From assembly GCA_019055375.1 (NCBI GenBank), contig JAHQIW010003819.1:1-64000 (forward strand): a DNA stretch of 64,000 bases, in the 5' to 3' direction. Each line of letters starts with the position of its first letter. The stretch's first letter is position 1. This DNA is from Parelaphostrongylus tenuis. Lineage: Eukaryota; Nematoda; Chromadorea; Rhabditida; Metastrongylidae. The notes beneath the pieces are model-generated. The model searched no databases. It was not told the origin of the DNA and was given only the letters and a program-made list of their open reading frames with translations. Made by a program: the position numbers and the translations under genes. Shown piece by piece: positions 9,891 to 20,560 of the stretch.

Positions 9891-12740
9891 AGTAGCAGTT
9901 ACTAGTTTGTCATACAGTATGTAACTCTAAGCAACCCATGGAACGATAGAACAAAATTTTTACTATAATTCTGAAGTAAAAAGCATAGAAATTTCTTACG
10001 AGACGCAGGAGATTTTCCAAGTAATTAACGGAAATACGAGCAATAATGCGCGACGAATGTGAAACTCAATTTTGTTTTCGCTGTTATAACGCAGTGAAAA
10101 AGAGTTTAAGAGATGAAGTAGAGTAATCGAACTATCGAGATCCAGGTTATCGAATGACTTCTTAAGTCTGAGGGAAAGACATGAAAGACCTTGTTTCAAA
10201 GGATGAGATATTGCGACCCCTTAACAAAGTAATATATGGGCAGGCTACTCAACTCTACCACGGGGTTTACCACCTCATCTGTTTGGAAGTTGCTCCTGGT
10301 TGTCGGAATGCGAAGTACATCAGGGATTCAACTCTCCAACAGTGCCACCCAAGCTGAGAAGAAATGCGATGTTTTCAATCGGGATGCCCACCTAAGAGTA
10401 AACCGTACCAAGGCTGACCGCTGTCTTGATAGCTACTAGTCGCATATTCTTCTCTGGTGTTTGAATTAGTCTAAGCACCTTGAATTTTCCATATTCACGC
10501 ACCTGTATGTTTCCAGATAACACAGTATGCAGATTGATCTGATTGCTCACGGCGAATATCTACAAACTACTCTGAACGTCAAGTTGAAAATTATGCTGCG
10601 TAATTAGCCGCTTACAGGTCTAGGAGCTCAAATCCTTTGACCTTACATTGTACTGAAGAAAAGATAAGGCTGATTCTTAAGTTTATCTCGCTAATACATT
10701 TTGCACTGCGTATCGCAGCGATTTTAGCGTTTGATTGTCATACTCAGTTTCATCTTGTCAAAGCTCATCGAACAAGTTGTGTTGTTTTAATTATTGCGCA
10801 AAAGTGGTTGTTTTCTTCGCGAATGTCCTACATTACTGGTCAAATGGAATCCCTTTGCGATCTTCGAAGATTGCCGAATTAGGGAGTTTCCACACCACGA
10901 AGAAAAGTGTTAGGATGATAGCGGACTGAACCAGTACCATCCTTTCTGATAGCCTGCGGTATTTAGCATTGGCTTCAGCAAAGAGCAAACATTTCAGTCA
11001 TTTTTTTTTGCTCAGTACTACCTCTTCTAATTTGACAAGAATGTTGACAAAAGCGACTTTAAAGAAGAAGTTTTTTTTTATGTCAACGTCACATTTGGTA
11101 CAATATGACTAATGGTACTAAAAAAACTTAGATTCGAGGATATTATTCTGATGCTGATAGTACGAACCGGGAAACAAAGTGCATACATGTAGATTATCAT
11201 GCTGTTATGAAAAGTCTTACTGATTGATGTTAACGAGCGTGTTGTCGAAGTAAATCACTTTTTTAAATTCAAATTTCGCAATATTCTGAGAAGTGCTATC
11301 GTTATGTTACTGTTACGTTCAATTCAAATATTTTTAGAATAAACTGCCGCAAAACAAAAGAAGCCGTCCACTCTTAGGAAAGATCTGCCATCAGCGCAGG
11401 GCCGTCACTGGATCATTGTGAATCACCAGTGAGTAATGGTGGATATCGCAGAATCAGGGGTGGCTCAATGTTGGATCAACATCCGAAGATCTCTATACCA
11501 CTGATTCATAGGTCGGGTCTTCTTTAATGTGGCAGCCACGTTTGCCTAGGTTGTATATCTTTATTTAAAGTCACTTTGGTTTCCGTATGAAGAGAATAGC
11601 CTCAACAACACGTCTTTTTCTCGTAATTTCGGTAGTAGATGCTCAATCCGACACTTCTTAGGTGGTAGGCAGTGCTAGGAGGCCATCTCTCGCTATCCTC
11701 CTATCCAACTTCGCCGCACGAGCTTTACCTGCTTGCCTTGATAGTCGCGAGGAAATTGAACATATCGTGAGTGGTTTTGGAAAGAGCAACGATTAAGCTT
11801 TCAAGTAAGAGGAAGCTGGTTAGGTTTTGATACCTTCCCATTATCGGTGACCATTCATTTCTAGAAGACTTTTTTCTTACTACACAAAGGTCTTCACTTG
11901 TCTTTGGATGGTCATTCGAATGTTTAAACATCGAAGAAGTTAATACTTAATAGCCTTCAAAAAGACCATCTTACTGCTCTGTAGCAGTGAAGAAAAATTT
12001 AGTTTCGCGTGCGACCGGCGTTGTTGAGCTTATTTTCGTTAGTTTTTGTCGAAATTTTTCTCCCTTTGGAAAAAAATTTTGAGGATTTCGTATTGAAATT
12101 GTAGAAGAACCTTTGTTCTATCGTTATGCTAGCTAAACTTGCCATTTCCTTTCTATATTGCCAGATAAACCCGTTGCGGAAACTAAGCCATTATCCGAAA
12201 AGCACATGAACGCGTGTGGGGGATCTTGAAGTATCAGAGTTCGCGTTTTACCAGAGTCTTTCCTTCAAGGCAACAGAAAATGTAATTTAATAAAAACTGC
12301 ACGTCACTCATGACTGCGAGATTGGTCAAGCCGTTTCGAAGAGGGATGACTTCGGAAGTGAAAGATGATCTTATTTTTGTCATAGAACATTCGAAGGCTT
12401 CATAAAAAAGGCTGGAATCCTCGAGATTCAGGTTGTCAACTGAATACTAAAAGTATGGAAGAAAGGCTTTGTTTAGGGACAAATGCGCCGAACCACACCT
12501 AGTATGAAACTTGATTTTACTTTTGCTGCTACAGCCCACTGAAAATTGACTTTAGAAATGAACTTAACATTGAAATTGTCGAGATTTAAGCCATCGAATA
12601 ACTACCAAGATTCTAAAAAGGTACGAACCTATTGTCCTCGTAGGGTTGAAAGTGATTATCGATAAGGAAGAAACACCTCGGCTGTTGATTTTCTTTAAGT
12701 TGACAAGAAGTTATCCCGGCTTTTTCGTTTTTCTTAGCTA
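9890..12740. other. Intergenic DNA with fragments of dispersed repeats
   Basis: 10,040-10,220 and 12,510-12,700 carry the repeat also seen at 7690-8160. 10,440-10,665 is repeated at 23,165-23,390. No ORF in this stretch has recognisable protein motifs, and no RNA gene was seen. Confidence 0.4.
10440..10665. repeat. Dispersed repeat, copy 1 of a pair
   Basis: It shares with 23,165-23,390 the ordered words GCATATTC, TCTGGTGTTTGAATT, AGATAACACAGTATG-like, GGTGGATATTC-like, and the TTACAGGTCTAGG / CTACAAGTCCAGG segment, then a TTGTATTGAAGGAAAA-like end. Same orientation, no coding capacity. Identity is moderate. Confidence 0.55.
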
Positions 12741-12811
12741 TCTTTCATGCCTGATAATCATTTCTTGAGCCTCTCTTGTCAGTGGTCTGCCAAGGAGGGC
12801 TGACTTATAGA

Positions 12812-12846
12812 GCCCGATACACGTGTTTCGATCTCATCAGCCGGGC
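12812..12846 (-). ncRNA. Hammerhead relic lacking stem II
   Basis: The complement reads CTGATGA directly followed by GATC and GAAA. The loop and second half of stem II are deleted (8 bases fewer than intact copies). Stem III and stem I partners remain. Predicted inactive. Confidence 0.6.
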
Positions 12847-13298
12847 AGTTACCCTTTCTCGTCTTTTGCTAATCTCTGTGGGAGCTCTAGCCTCTGGACT
12901 AAAAGTTAGCGACGACGAACGTTTTACACTCTGTGTTCAGTGAAATTTTCACCAAACACAGAATGTTGTACACTCGATTGCTTTTGGCTGCTATATTGGA
13001 TATATGATGCCTTTCGTTTCGAGTGTTTTCTCAAGACCACTGCTCGAATTCCAATATGCCTGATAATCATTATTTGAGCCACGCATGTCAGTGGTCTGTC
13101 AATGAGGGCTGACTTATAAAGCCCGATACACGTGTTTCGATCGTTCTGAATATACCACTCAAGAGCAATCGAGTGTACACCACTCTGTGTTTGGTGAAAA
13201 TTACACTGGACATAGAGTGTAAAACGTTCGTCGTCGCTAACTCTTAGTGTGGGGACTAGAGCTCCACAGAGATTAACAAAAGACGAGAAAGGATAACT

Positions 13299-13341
13299 GC
13301 TCGACTGACGAGATCGCAAGATCGAAACACGTGTATCGGGC
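13299..13341 (+). ncRNA. Hammerhead ribozyme motif, plus strand
   Basis: Stem I 5' side GCTCGA (13,299-13,304) pairs with TCGGGC (13,336-13,341), with one G-U pair. Core CTGACGA is at 13,305-13,311. Stem II GATC/GATC is closed by a GCAA loop (13,312-13,323). GAAA is at 13,324-13,327. Stem III ACA/TGT has a CG loop, and A13,335 sits at the cleavage position. All invariant hammerhead residues are present. Short stem III of this kind is known from Penelope-like elements and retrozymes, where dimers are thought to be the active form. Confidence 0.8.
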
Positions 13342-13599
13342 TCTATAAGTCCGCCTCCTTGACAGACCACTGATATGCGTGGCTCAAGAAATGATTATCA
13401 CTCATATTGAATCTTTGAGCTGTGGTCTTAAGAAAACCCTCGTATTGAAAGATATGATGTCTTTCATGCGTTCGAATTGTTGCTTCAGTTATCGCTCAAA
13501 GCAGTTTCTTGCGGTTCTTTTGATTCACAACACTTAAATATTTCTTTTAAGATGACTTTGTCCCAGGCAGGAACGACTGGTTTGGTCTAGTTGCTATTG

Positions 13600-16330
13600 A
13601 CAGGTTTGTATATATTATGTATATTTCTTTGCAGATGGCGTCATTTTTGGATGGCGGGCGTCTCGGACAGCTTACGAAGAGAGACTGTCGACTCTTGCAC
13701 CGAGGCTCATGCGGTAGTTTTCTAGTAAAATTTATACTTTCTTCATCGATACATGGGATTTCCGTGTCATTAAATAATCAAATATGATAAAGCAGACTTC
13801 ATTAAGGTTCTTTTTGCAAAGAATAGCGTAATTGTTCTGTTCATAATCCACACCTTGGAGGGAAAAATCAAGAATTCATAAGAAGGCTTTGATTAGAAAT
13901 CTTATCGAAGATTTCCACGATATTCTGTTTGTACCTATTTACAACTGAGTCGAATTTATTTTCTATTTCCTTCAAATTTCGTATTCTTCGTTGACTAAAG
14001 CACATAAAATTCATCATATTAACTGAAAATTAATAAACAATGAGCAGTTCTTCAAAAATCGTGATGCTTATTGCATGCAATCCCACTTCATCATAAATTC
14101 TCGATATTTTTTTTTGATTATTAGTGCAGCTGGAATTCCGATTCCTCGGATCACTGCGTAATTTCGATCAAATTTTTTATTCATAGCTATGGTGTGCGAA
14201 GCAAAGATGGAAGTACAGCGGTTCCTTTCCGTTCTCTGCACCCTGAAAACGTATTTTTTATTTTTCTGAAACGCTTTGTGTAGTTATTCAATAGCTAAAA
14301 TCAAGTGAAATTGAACGATAATTTTTTCACAGCTTAGATGGCCTGTTTGCTTCGCTGTAGCAGCCGAAAAAGATTTGATTTGACATCCAACTTCATTCAC
14401 CGGATAATGGGTTTTTTCATGAGCAGTTAGTAATCATTAGGTAGAGAATATCAAAGCAGTTTAAACGGTGTGTTTGGTTTTTCAAAAAGACTTTTTGAAG
14501 TTCTGTAACAATTAAGAGAAGACGAGATTTTTAAAATTTGGATCATTTTCGATGTCCGCATTCTGCTTTGACGTTTTGGGATGAACGAGTTTTCTCTACA
14601 GTTCTAATATGGTGGTGCCACTTGAGGCCTCCGATAAAAAAGTTTCTTTCCCTTCTGCAAAACATTCCTGTTGTTAATCGATGGCACAAATCAAGTAAAT
14701 TCCAATGACATGTTTAATTTCTTAAACAGCTTATTTTTGGCGCCATACCAGTCAAAATACAATCTTGTTACTTATTCGAAAATTTCTCACTGGGTAAAAG
14801 TTCTGTTATAACAAATTATTAATCGCTGGATAGAACAATATTTGGCTTTCGCAAAGCACTTCTTCGAGCATTGTAAAGATCAAAAAAAACTGTGTTTCAC
14901 ACTCAGTGGGCACTTCTAGTCGGCTAGGGTGTGTGCACAGCTCTAATACTAAAGAGCAAGCACATTTTCTTAATTAAAAAGATTTGCTCCATCTAATGGT
15001 CAAAATTTTATTATGAAAGGCTTTTGCAAGGCGACAAATATTCAGTGTAAAACAAGGTCTTATTTTGACTGCTACGGCGTTAAAAACAAACAATATGAGA
15101 GCTAAAATATAATTTTAATATTCACTTGATTTGAGCTATTAGGTAACCATACATTCTTCAGATAACTGCAAAGAATACGCTTTTACCGAAGGTCTTAACT
15201 GGCACCGCCATAATAAAACAATACAGAGTTTTCCGAATTTTTCCAGAGTTATGACAGCTCTTCGATAGTTGAAATTTCCAAAATTTTGATGGTGTACTGT
15301 AACAGCCAAAAGAAGATTACGTTCCCCAGTTAGTTGATGTGTTGCTAAAGGCACGTTAACTTGGGGCCAATGTTGCGAAATCTCACCTTTCAGAGTGCGG
15401 AACTCAACCTTCCTTTGAGTGTCACAGCTCTCTAAGAAGCCCACTCCTAAGAATCAACTACGTTTTTGTAATCGCTGAGATTTGCAGTGTGTCGTGATTA
15501 TTAATGGTATAGAGAAAAGCTTTATTCTGCGAGAAATCCTTGAATGTGAAACAAAATTCTATTTCTGTTAGAGCGCAAGGAAGAAGCTGTCTGAGAGACA
15601 AAGTACACCGTTCAGATTCAATTGTTTTTAGTTATCGATTAACTACTGATAATCCTGTGAAATAGGTCTTTTCGAGAAAAAACCATGGGTTCATGAACAC
15701 AGTCCTTAAAATGCGATTGCATGTGACAGATATTGTTCTCAAAAGTAAGGGCTTTCGAGACAACTAGGAGTTTCTTTTTTTTTAGAAATACGTTTACAAA
15801 AGTTCTGTTAATAATAAGGTGAGTTTTTTTAGCAACAAAAAGTTCATAAAAGTCGAAACCTAGCTATAAAATTCCAAAAAAAATTCGCCGTAGATGAGAG
15901 AATTTGGGTTGAGATTGCGAAACGTAATTTTTTCTTTTCTATTAAAGGCTACTGTGGAATTGTTTTTCAACAACAAGATTAACACATGAATCAGAACTCT
16001 TGAAGCTGATGATTGACTACAAAACGTCAAGAAATAGGTAAGATTGTTCAATAACAGTTGGAAATACACTTCTTTTTAGCAAGTATGTGGTTTTCACTTT
16101 GAAAAAGCAAGATTTTGGAAAGCATTAGCGTTAATCTTGCTAAAATCATTCATACAGGTTCTTTATCTATGATATTTTGTCGTTTTTTGATGACAGTATT
16201 CCTCTCAGAGCTTTATTAACCCGAATTTCTATTGGAGCACGCAGCACTCTTTGTAGGTAGCCCGTCCGAATGGCGCGCCGAGCTGAGGATCATATTGACC
16301 CACATCGACCGTAGATGTATAGAAGTGGCA
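13600..16330. repeat. Large dispersed repeat C, long copy (about 2.7 kb)
   Basis: It is collinear with 18,150-19,830. Shared ordered landmarks include a GGCGGGCGTCTCGGAC / GGGGCGGCTCGGAC start, AATGAGCAGTTCTTCAAAAAT, GTGATGCTTATTGCATGC, GCTATGGTGTGCG, GGTTCCTTTCCGTT and the end word TTTGTAGGTAGCCCGTCCGA followed by GAGGATCATATTGACCCACA. The interior shows a loose periodicity around the word CTGTAACAGT/CAAAA. ORFs inside have no protein motifs. The length and tandem interior suggest a non-autonomous transposon, class unknown. Confidence 0.7.
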
Positions 16331-16626
16331 AAAATTTGGTAACATCTCGTCTCTATGAGATTTAGCACTCCATTTACCTATATTTTGGATGCGTTGTGTT
16401 TTTGATCTTCGATTTCCTTTTTTTTGGCTTGATCAAGCCAATTCGTGGTCATCATGACAGACTTTCGAAATTCGAAGCTTACCAGTTTTTCACATGGCAA
16501 GCTTCACGAGATTCAGAGCTACAAGCTCGAATAGGTTTTTCAAATTATTGTTGAGTGATTTGGTCATGTTATCTCTCTATCCTTGAACTCAGTTAACGAA
16601 AGAAATGGTGTTTTTCTTATAGCATC

Positions 16627-18052
16627 ATGTCTACAAAGGAGTCTGTCAACAAATTTGCTCACCGGAGTAAGCAGAAGACCAGCAGTCAAAAGGTGTGCAA
16701 GCTGCAAACGAATGACAAACGGATATTCGAAGTACCTGCAGCGCTCATATTTATGTCGAAGATCATCAAAACGATGCACGGGGTTGGTCTTTCAATGTGC
16801 TCATTCGGTGTTGATATGACGAATTATTGAAATTCAGGGCCACACAGGACAACGACACGCCGATTCCTCTACTAAACGTCCACTCCAGAGTATTGAGAAA
16901 GATAATGTTCTATATTTTCATCGCCTTCCAATAGTGTTATGATGTTATAAGTAAACATTTGAGAGCACTGAGTAAAGTGCAAGATATGTGGCCCAGCAGC
17001 AAGTCAAACCCATGTTTCATCTATACCAGGGAAGTTCGCTAGCACTACACCTCCTAGGGTACCGCTTCGATTCCCCCTTTTTCTTCAATATACTCTATGC
17101 TTGCTCAGCCGAACCCGTCAAGGGTCGATTGTTGATAGCTACGATAGGATTGCCTGTATCAGCTGTCGACCCGTTGATCGTCGAGTGACTTAAGCGGGCA
17201 CTAGCACCACTTCCATTTTTTCTATCGCGTGCAATAGCAACCCAGTGAGTCCTCCTCGCTCTAGGGATTCGCTGAGCATCATACCTTTTTTCTAGTCTTT
17301 TCGTAAAGAAATCGGACCATAGGGTCGTGGTCTTTCTGTAGAGCTCTTAATATCCCGAGGAATTCAGTCGGTAACGGCTCTCGTTCATTTGTTGTCGTTG
17401 AAGCGCCTCACGTGTCCAGTCCATTTTATTTTCGATATTTTGGCGTGTAGATAGGATATACCGAAGGAAAAGCAGTAGCAAAGCAATGACCTTGCTAGAA
17501 AGGGCCCCTGATATGGGTGAAATGCGGGTACAACTCCCGTCTAAGGTCGAATATCGTGATTACCAATAATATTCTTAGGTATAGATTTCTCGGATGACGT
17601 TTGTTTTTACTTATTTTGATATTCCAAGTTTTTGCGTTCAGAAAAACTGTCCATAGTTAATCAATATTTATTGAAGGTTCGTGCTACAGTGCGCCTTCTT
17701 TGTATAATGATAAATGAAATATCAGTCCTAAGGGAAGTGGATGTCAAGACTTTAACTTCTTTGTGTTTGGATATCTCACTACAGGTGTTGGTGTGATTTG
17801 AAAAGCACAGTGAGGATGATCCTAGTGCCGAAGCTAAGAGATTTAAAAAGGATGGGATGATGAGTTCTTCAATGTCGACGACGCTGTGTTTTTAAAGTTA
17901 AATGGTAAAGTGTAAAACCGTTTGGAAATTTATGTTAACAATCAATGTCTTTTCGTATTTATGATATTGGCATTGCAGGCAGCCAATTACTTGGACATCC
18001 CAGCTCTATTTGAAAACGGATGCACGAGGGTGGCCGAAAAAATAAATGCATG
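16627..18052 (+). pseudogene. Skp1-like gene, broken (skr-type pseudogene)
   Basis: Four exon-like blocks spell a Skp1 protein in order. About 16,687-16,770 gives KVCKLQTNDKRIFEV then a KIIKTM block, matching the Skp1 BTB/POZ start (KLxSxDGxxFEV and IKTM). About 16,845-16,910 gives DNDTPIPLLNVHSRVL, matching the PIPLPNVNxxIL block. About 17,790-17,905 gives a damaged EWCEKH-like start and WDDEFFNVDDAVFLKLN, split by a frameshift at about 17,849. About 17,979-18,050 gives AANYLDIPALFENGC, matching the AANYLDIKxLLD helix. Acceptors (TTCAG, CTACAG, TTGCAG) and donors precede and follow the blocks. The frameshift, a stop in the EWCEKH-like start and a LINE fragment between blocks 2 and 3 point to a pseudogene. 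Skp1 proteins bridge F-box proteins to cullin in SCF ubiquitin ligases. Confidence 0.75.
17152..17462 (-). pseudogene. RTE LINE 3' fragment
   Basis: The sequence closely follows the 3' end of the 35-38 kb RTE element (35,235-35,530). It includes the terminal GTCGACCCGTTGATCGTCGAG-like stretch, GGGATTCGCTGAGCATCATA and the segment coding the AGHxMR motif. It is 5' truncated at about 17,462. It lies in what would be an intron of the Skp1-like pseudogene. Confidence 0.8.
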
Positions 18053-18115
18053 GTCAGTTACCATTAATTTCTTTATATATAAACAGATATGCATATGTTA
18101 TATACGTATATTTAT

Positions 18116-18155
18116 TTATATAAATGTAAATATATATATATATATATATGTATAT
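18116..18155. repeat. AT microsatellite
   Basis: Short run of (TA)n with ATATAC/ATGTAA interruptions just before repeat C copy 2. Confidence 0.8.
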
Positions 18156-19830
18156 CCCTGCGGACGGCGCCATTTTCGGCAGGGGCGGCTCGGACATCCA
18201 CGAAGAGAGCCTGTTCGCGCCTGCTCCAGGGCTAATGTGATGATTTTTAAACGGAATTTGTACCTTTTTGCCAATATGTAAGATTTTTGTGCCAACAATT
18301 GATTAGATATGATAGAACAGGCCTCACTAAGGTTATTTCTATCAGAAATAACGCAATTGTTCCATTCGTTATCCACACTTTTAAATGGAAAAACCAGGTG
18401 TTGATAAAAAGGTTATATTAAGATGCTTTATCAAGCATTTTTACAATATTTTATTCATACTTGCCTACAATTCAATCAAATTTTTCTTCTTTGTCTTTCA
18501 TCTTTCCGTATACTTTATTGGATGAAGTGCATAAAATTAATCGTAGTGGCTGAAAATTGGAAAACAATGAGCAGTTCGTCAAAAATAGTGATGCTTATGG
18601 CATGCGATCCCACTTCGTCAAAAATTCTCAATGTTTTTCAGATTAATAGTGCAGTTGGAATTCCCAATTGTCAGATCAATGCATAATTTCGCTCGAATTC
18701 TCTATTCGTAGCTATGGTATGCGGAGAAAAGATGGAGGTATAGCGGTTCTTTTCCGTTGCCTCCACCCTGTTTGAGCCCTTTGGTGGAAACGTATAAAAC
18801 GTTTAAGTAGTCATTCGACAGATATAATCGAATAAATTTGAAATTTTATTTCTTAAATGGCCTGTTTTCTTCGTCGTAACAGTTAAAAAATTTTATCTTT
18901 CACATCCAAGCATTCCTAGCCGGATGAAGAATTTTTTCATAAGCTTTTGATAATCATTAGGTAGGGAAAATTTCAGCAATTTCAACGCTGTACTTGATTT
19001 TCATAAAGGACATGTCAGAGTGCTGTAACGGTCAAAGGAAGAAGATTTCGCAAATTTGGATAACTTCTCCACATCCTGTTTTGACCGCTTAGAAAAAACG
19101 CGTTTGTAGATTTTTGCCAGAGTTATATTAACCATTCGATAGTTCAAATCTTAAAATTTTTGATGGTATACTTCATTCTTAAAATGGCTCCCTTAATGCG
19201 CTGTAACAGTAAAAATCAAAATATCTCTCACACTTCAGCATTTCCACTAAAGTTAGCTTTTCCAGTGGACTTCTCATAATTCTTCGACAGCTCAGACCTC
19301 GACGATTTCCGCAGTAGCATTTTTTGGGAAGAATTCTTTATAGTACTGTAACAGTGAAAAGGTCAAGTTTCGCAGTTAGGTAATGTGTTGCTAAAGACAC
19401 GGTGACTCGAGGCCACTTTCGCAAATCTCACCCTTTGGAGTGCGAAACCCAAACTTCTTTTGACTACCACAGCCATTAGAAGTCTACTCTAGAAATAAAC
19501 TGCGTACTTGAAATTGCTCAGATTTGCACGTGACGTGGTTATCAATTGTATATAGAAAGGCTTTATCCTGAGAGAAATCCTCGAATGTGAAACCAATTTT
19601 TATTCGCACAGTCAGAGCGCGAAAAATAAGCCATTTGAGAAACATCTTGCCAAAATCATTCATACAGAAGTCTCATAAGTGATATTTTATCGCTTTTTGG
19701 TGACAGTGCCCCTCTGAGAGCCTCATTAACCCGAGTTTGTACTGAAGCATGTACCACTCTTTGTAGGTAGCCCGTCCGAACGGCTCGCCGAAGCGAGGAT
19801 CATATTGACCCACATTGTCCTTAAAAGGAT
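18150..19830. repeat. Large dispersed repeat C, short copy (about 1.7 kb)
   Basis: Same orientation and landmark order as 13,600-16,330, ending with TTTGTAGGTAGCCCGTCCGA and GAGGATCATATTGACCCACA at about 19,765-19,815. Roughly 1 kb of the longer copy's interior repeats is absent. The two copies bracket the Skp1-like pseudogene. Confidence 0.7.
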
Positions 19831-19839
19831 ACATATCTC

Positions 19840-20010
19840 GTAATTATTGTTTGAGCCAACATACCATGTAGCCTGTTAAATGGGCTGACTTATAGAGCCC
19901 GATACATGTGTTTCGACCTTGACGGTCTCGTCAGTAGGGCAGTTACCCTTCGTCCTTAGCCTATCCTCTTGGAGCGCTCAGCCCTCTATACTAGGAGTGG
20001 GTCGGTTGGC
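19840..20010. mobile_element. Partial foldback arm next to PLE relic
   Basis: Only the left arm of the foldback family is present (TTTGAGCC, GGGCTGACTTATAGAGCCCG and the ribozyme), and it runs without a break into the Penelope-like RT relic. This suggests that the foldback arms are PLE terminal repeats. Confidence 0.6.
19897..19940 (-). ncRNA. Hammerhead ribozyme motif, minus strand
   Basis: The complement gives CTGACGA, stem II GACC/GGTC with a GTCAA loop, GAAA, stem III ACA/TGT with a CA loop, then A and TCGGGC. The stem I 5' side reads GCCCTA, leaving one mismatch in 6 bp. Core residues are intact. It is antisense to the RT relic that follows. Confidence 0.7.
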
Positions 20011-20049
20011 TTTAAGCCTTCTGTTATTTCTCAGTTTGAACGCGGCCCA

Positions 20050-20560
20050 CCTACATGACCCGTCTTGTACTTTCTTGTTAAATCTCATATATTGGTGAGC
20101 CCTGATGATCTAATGCTTACTAATCTATGAAAATTCAAAGTTCGACCCATTATTAACTGTGTGGACATCCCAACGGATAGAATAACGTGGATTTTAAGCT
20201 TAATACTGGTCCACTTATAAAAAAAACTTTTCAGTCCATCTCACCAATATCCATATGTTTCTAAACCTTTTACATAGAGCGTTTCACATCGACGCGTGCT
20301 TAGTGGAATCTTTCGACGTGACAGCTGTTTATACAGACGTGTCGAATGAGTCGGTAATGCATGACATATGCGAGCTTCTAACGTAGCAATACAGAAGCGC
20401 GAACACTTATGGCTTTTCCATTTGGCAGGTTATGGCTCTCTTGAAGGAGAGCTTGAAGGGGAATAACCTTAGAAGAGGAATGTAATTTTGGGATGCTGAT
20501 TTTGGCCTTAGACTCTCATAAGGGCGATCTATTTGTTTAACGTGGTGACTCTATCCAACC
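20050..20560 (+). pseudogene. Penelope-like element reverse transcriptase relic
   Basis: About 20,131-20,220 reads KVRPIINCVDIPTDRITWIL, matching the palm entry block (RPIVxxxxxPTxxIAxxL) of Penelope-like RTs. About 20,306-20,383 reads ESFDVTAVYTDVSNESV, matching RT motif A (SFDVTALYTNV). About 20,400-20,490 gives a YGFSIWQVMALLKESL block. Stop codons interrupt every block, and the catalytic motif downstream (YxDD) and the GIY-YIG end are not seen, so this is an inactive fragment. Confidence 0.75.

Larger units (their letters stand above)
12745..13480. mobile_element. Compound foldback element (nested copies)
   Basis: Two copies of the left arm of the foldback family lie in tandem (about 12,745-13,010 and 13,020-13,145), followed by a right arm (about 13,150-13,480). 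The family edge TTTCGAGTGTTTTCTCAAGACCAC lies between them. This looks like one copy inserted into, or recombined with, another. The right arm contains the intact plus-strand hammerhead at 13,299-13,341; the two left arms have broken hammerheads. Confidence 0.7.
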
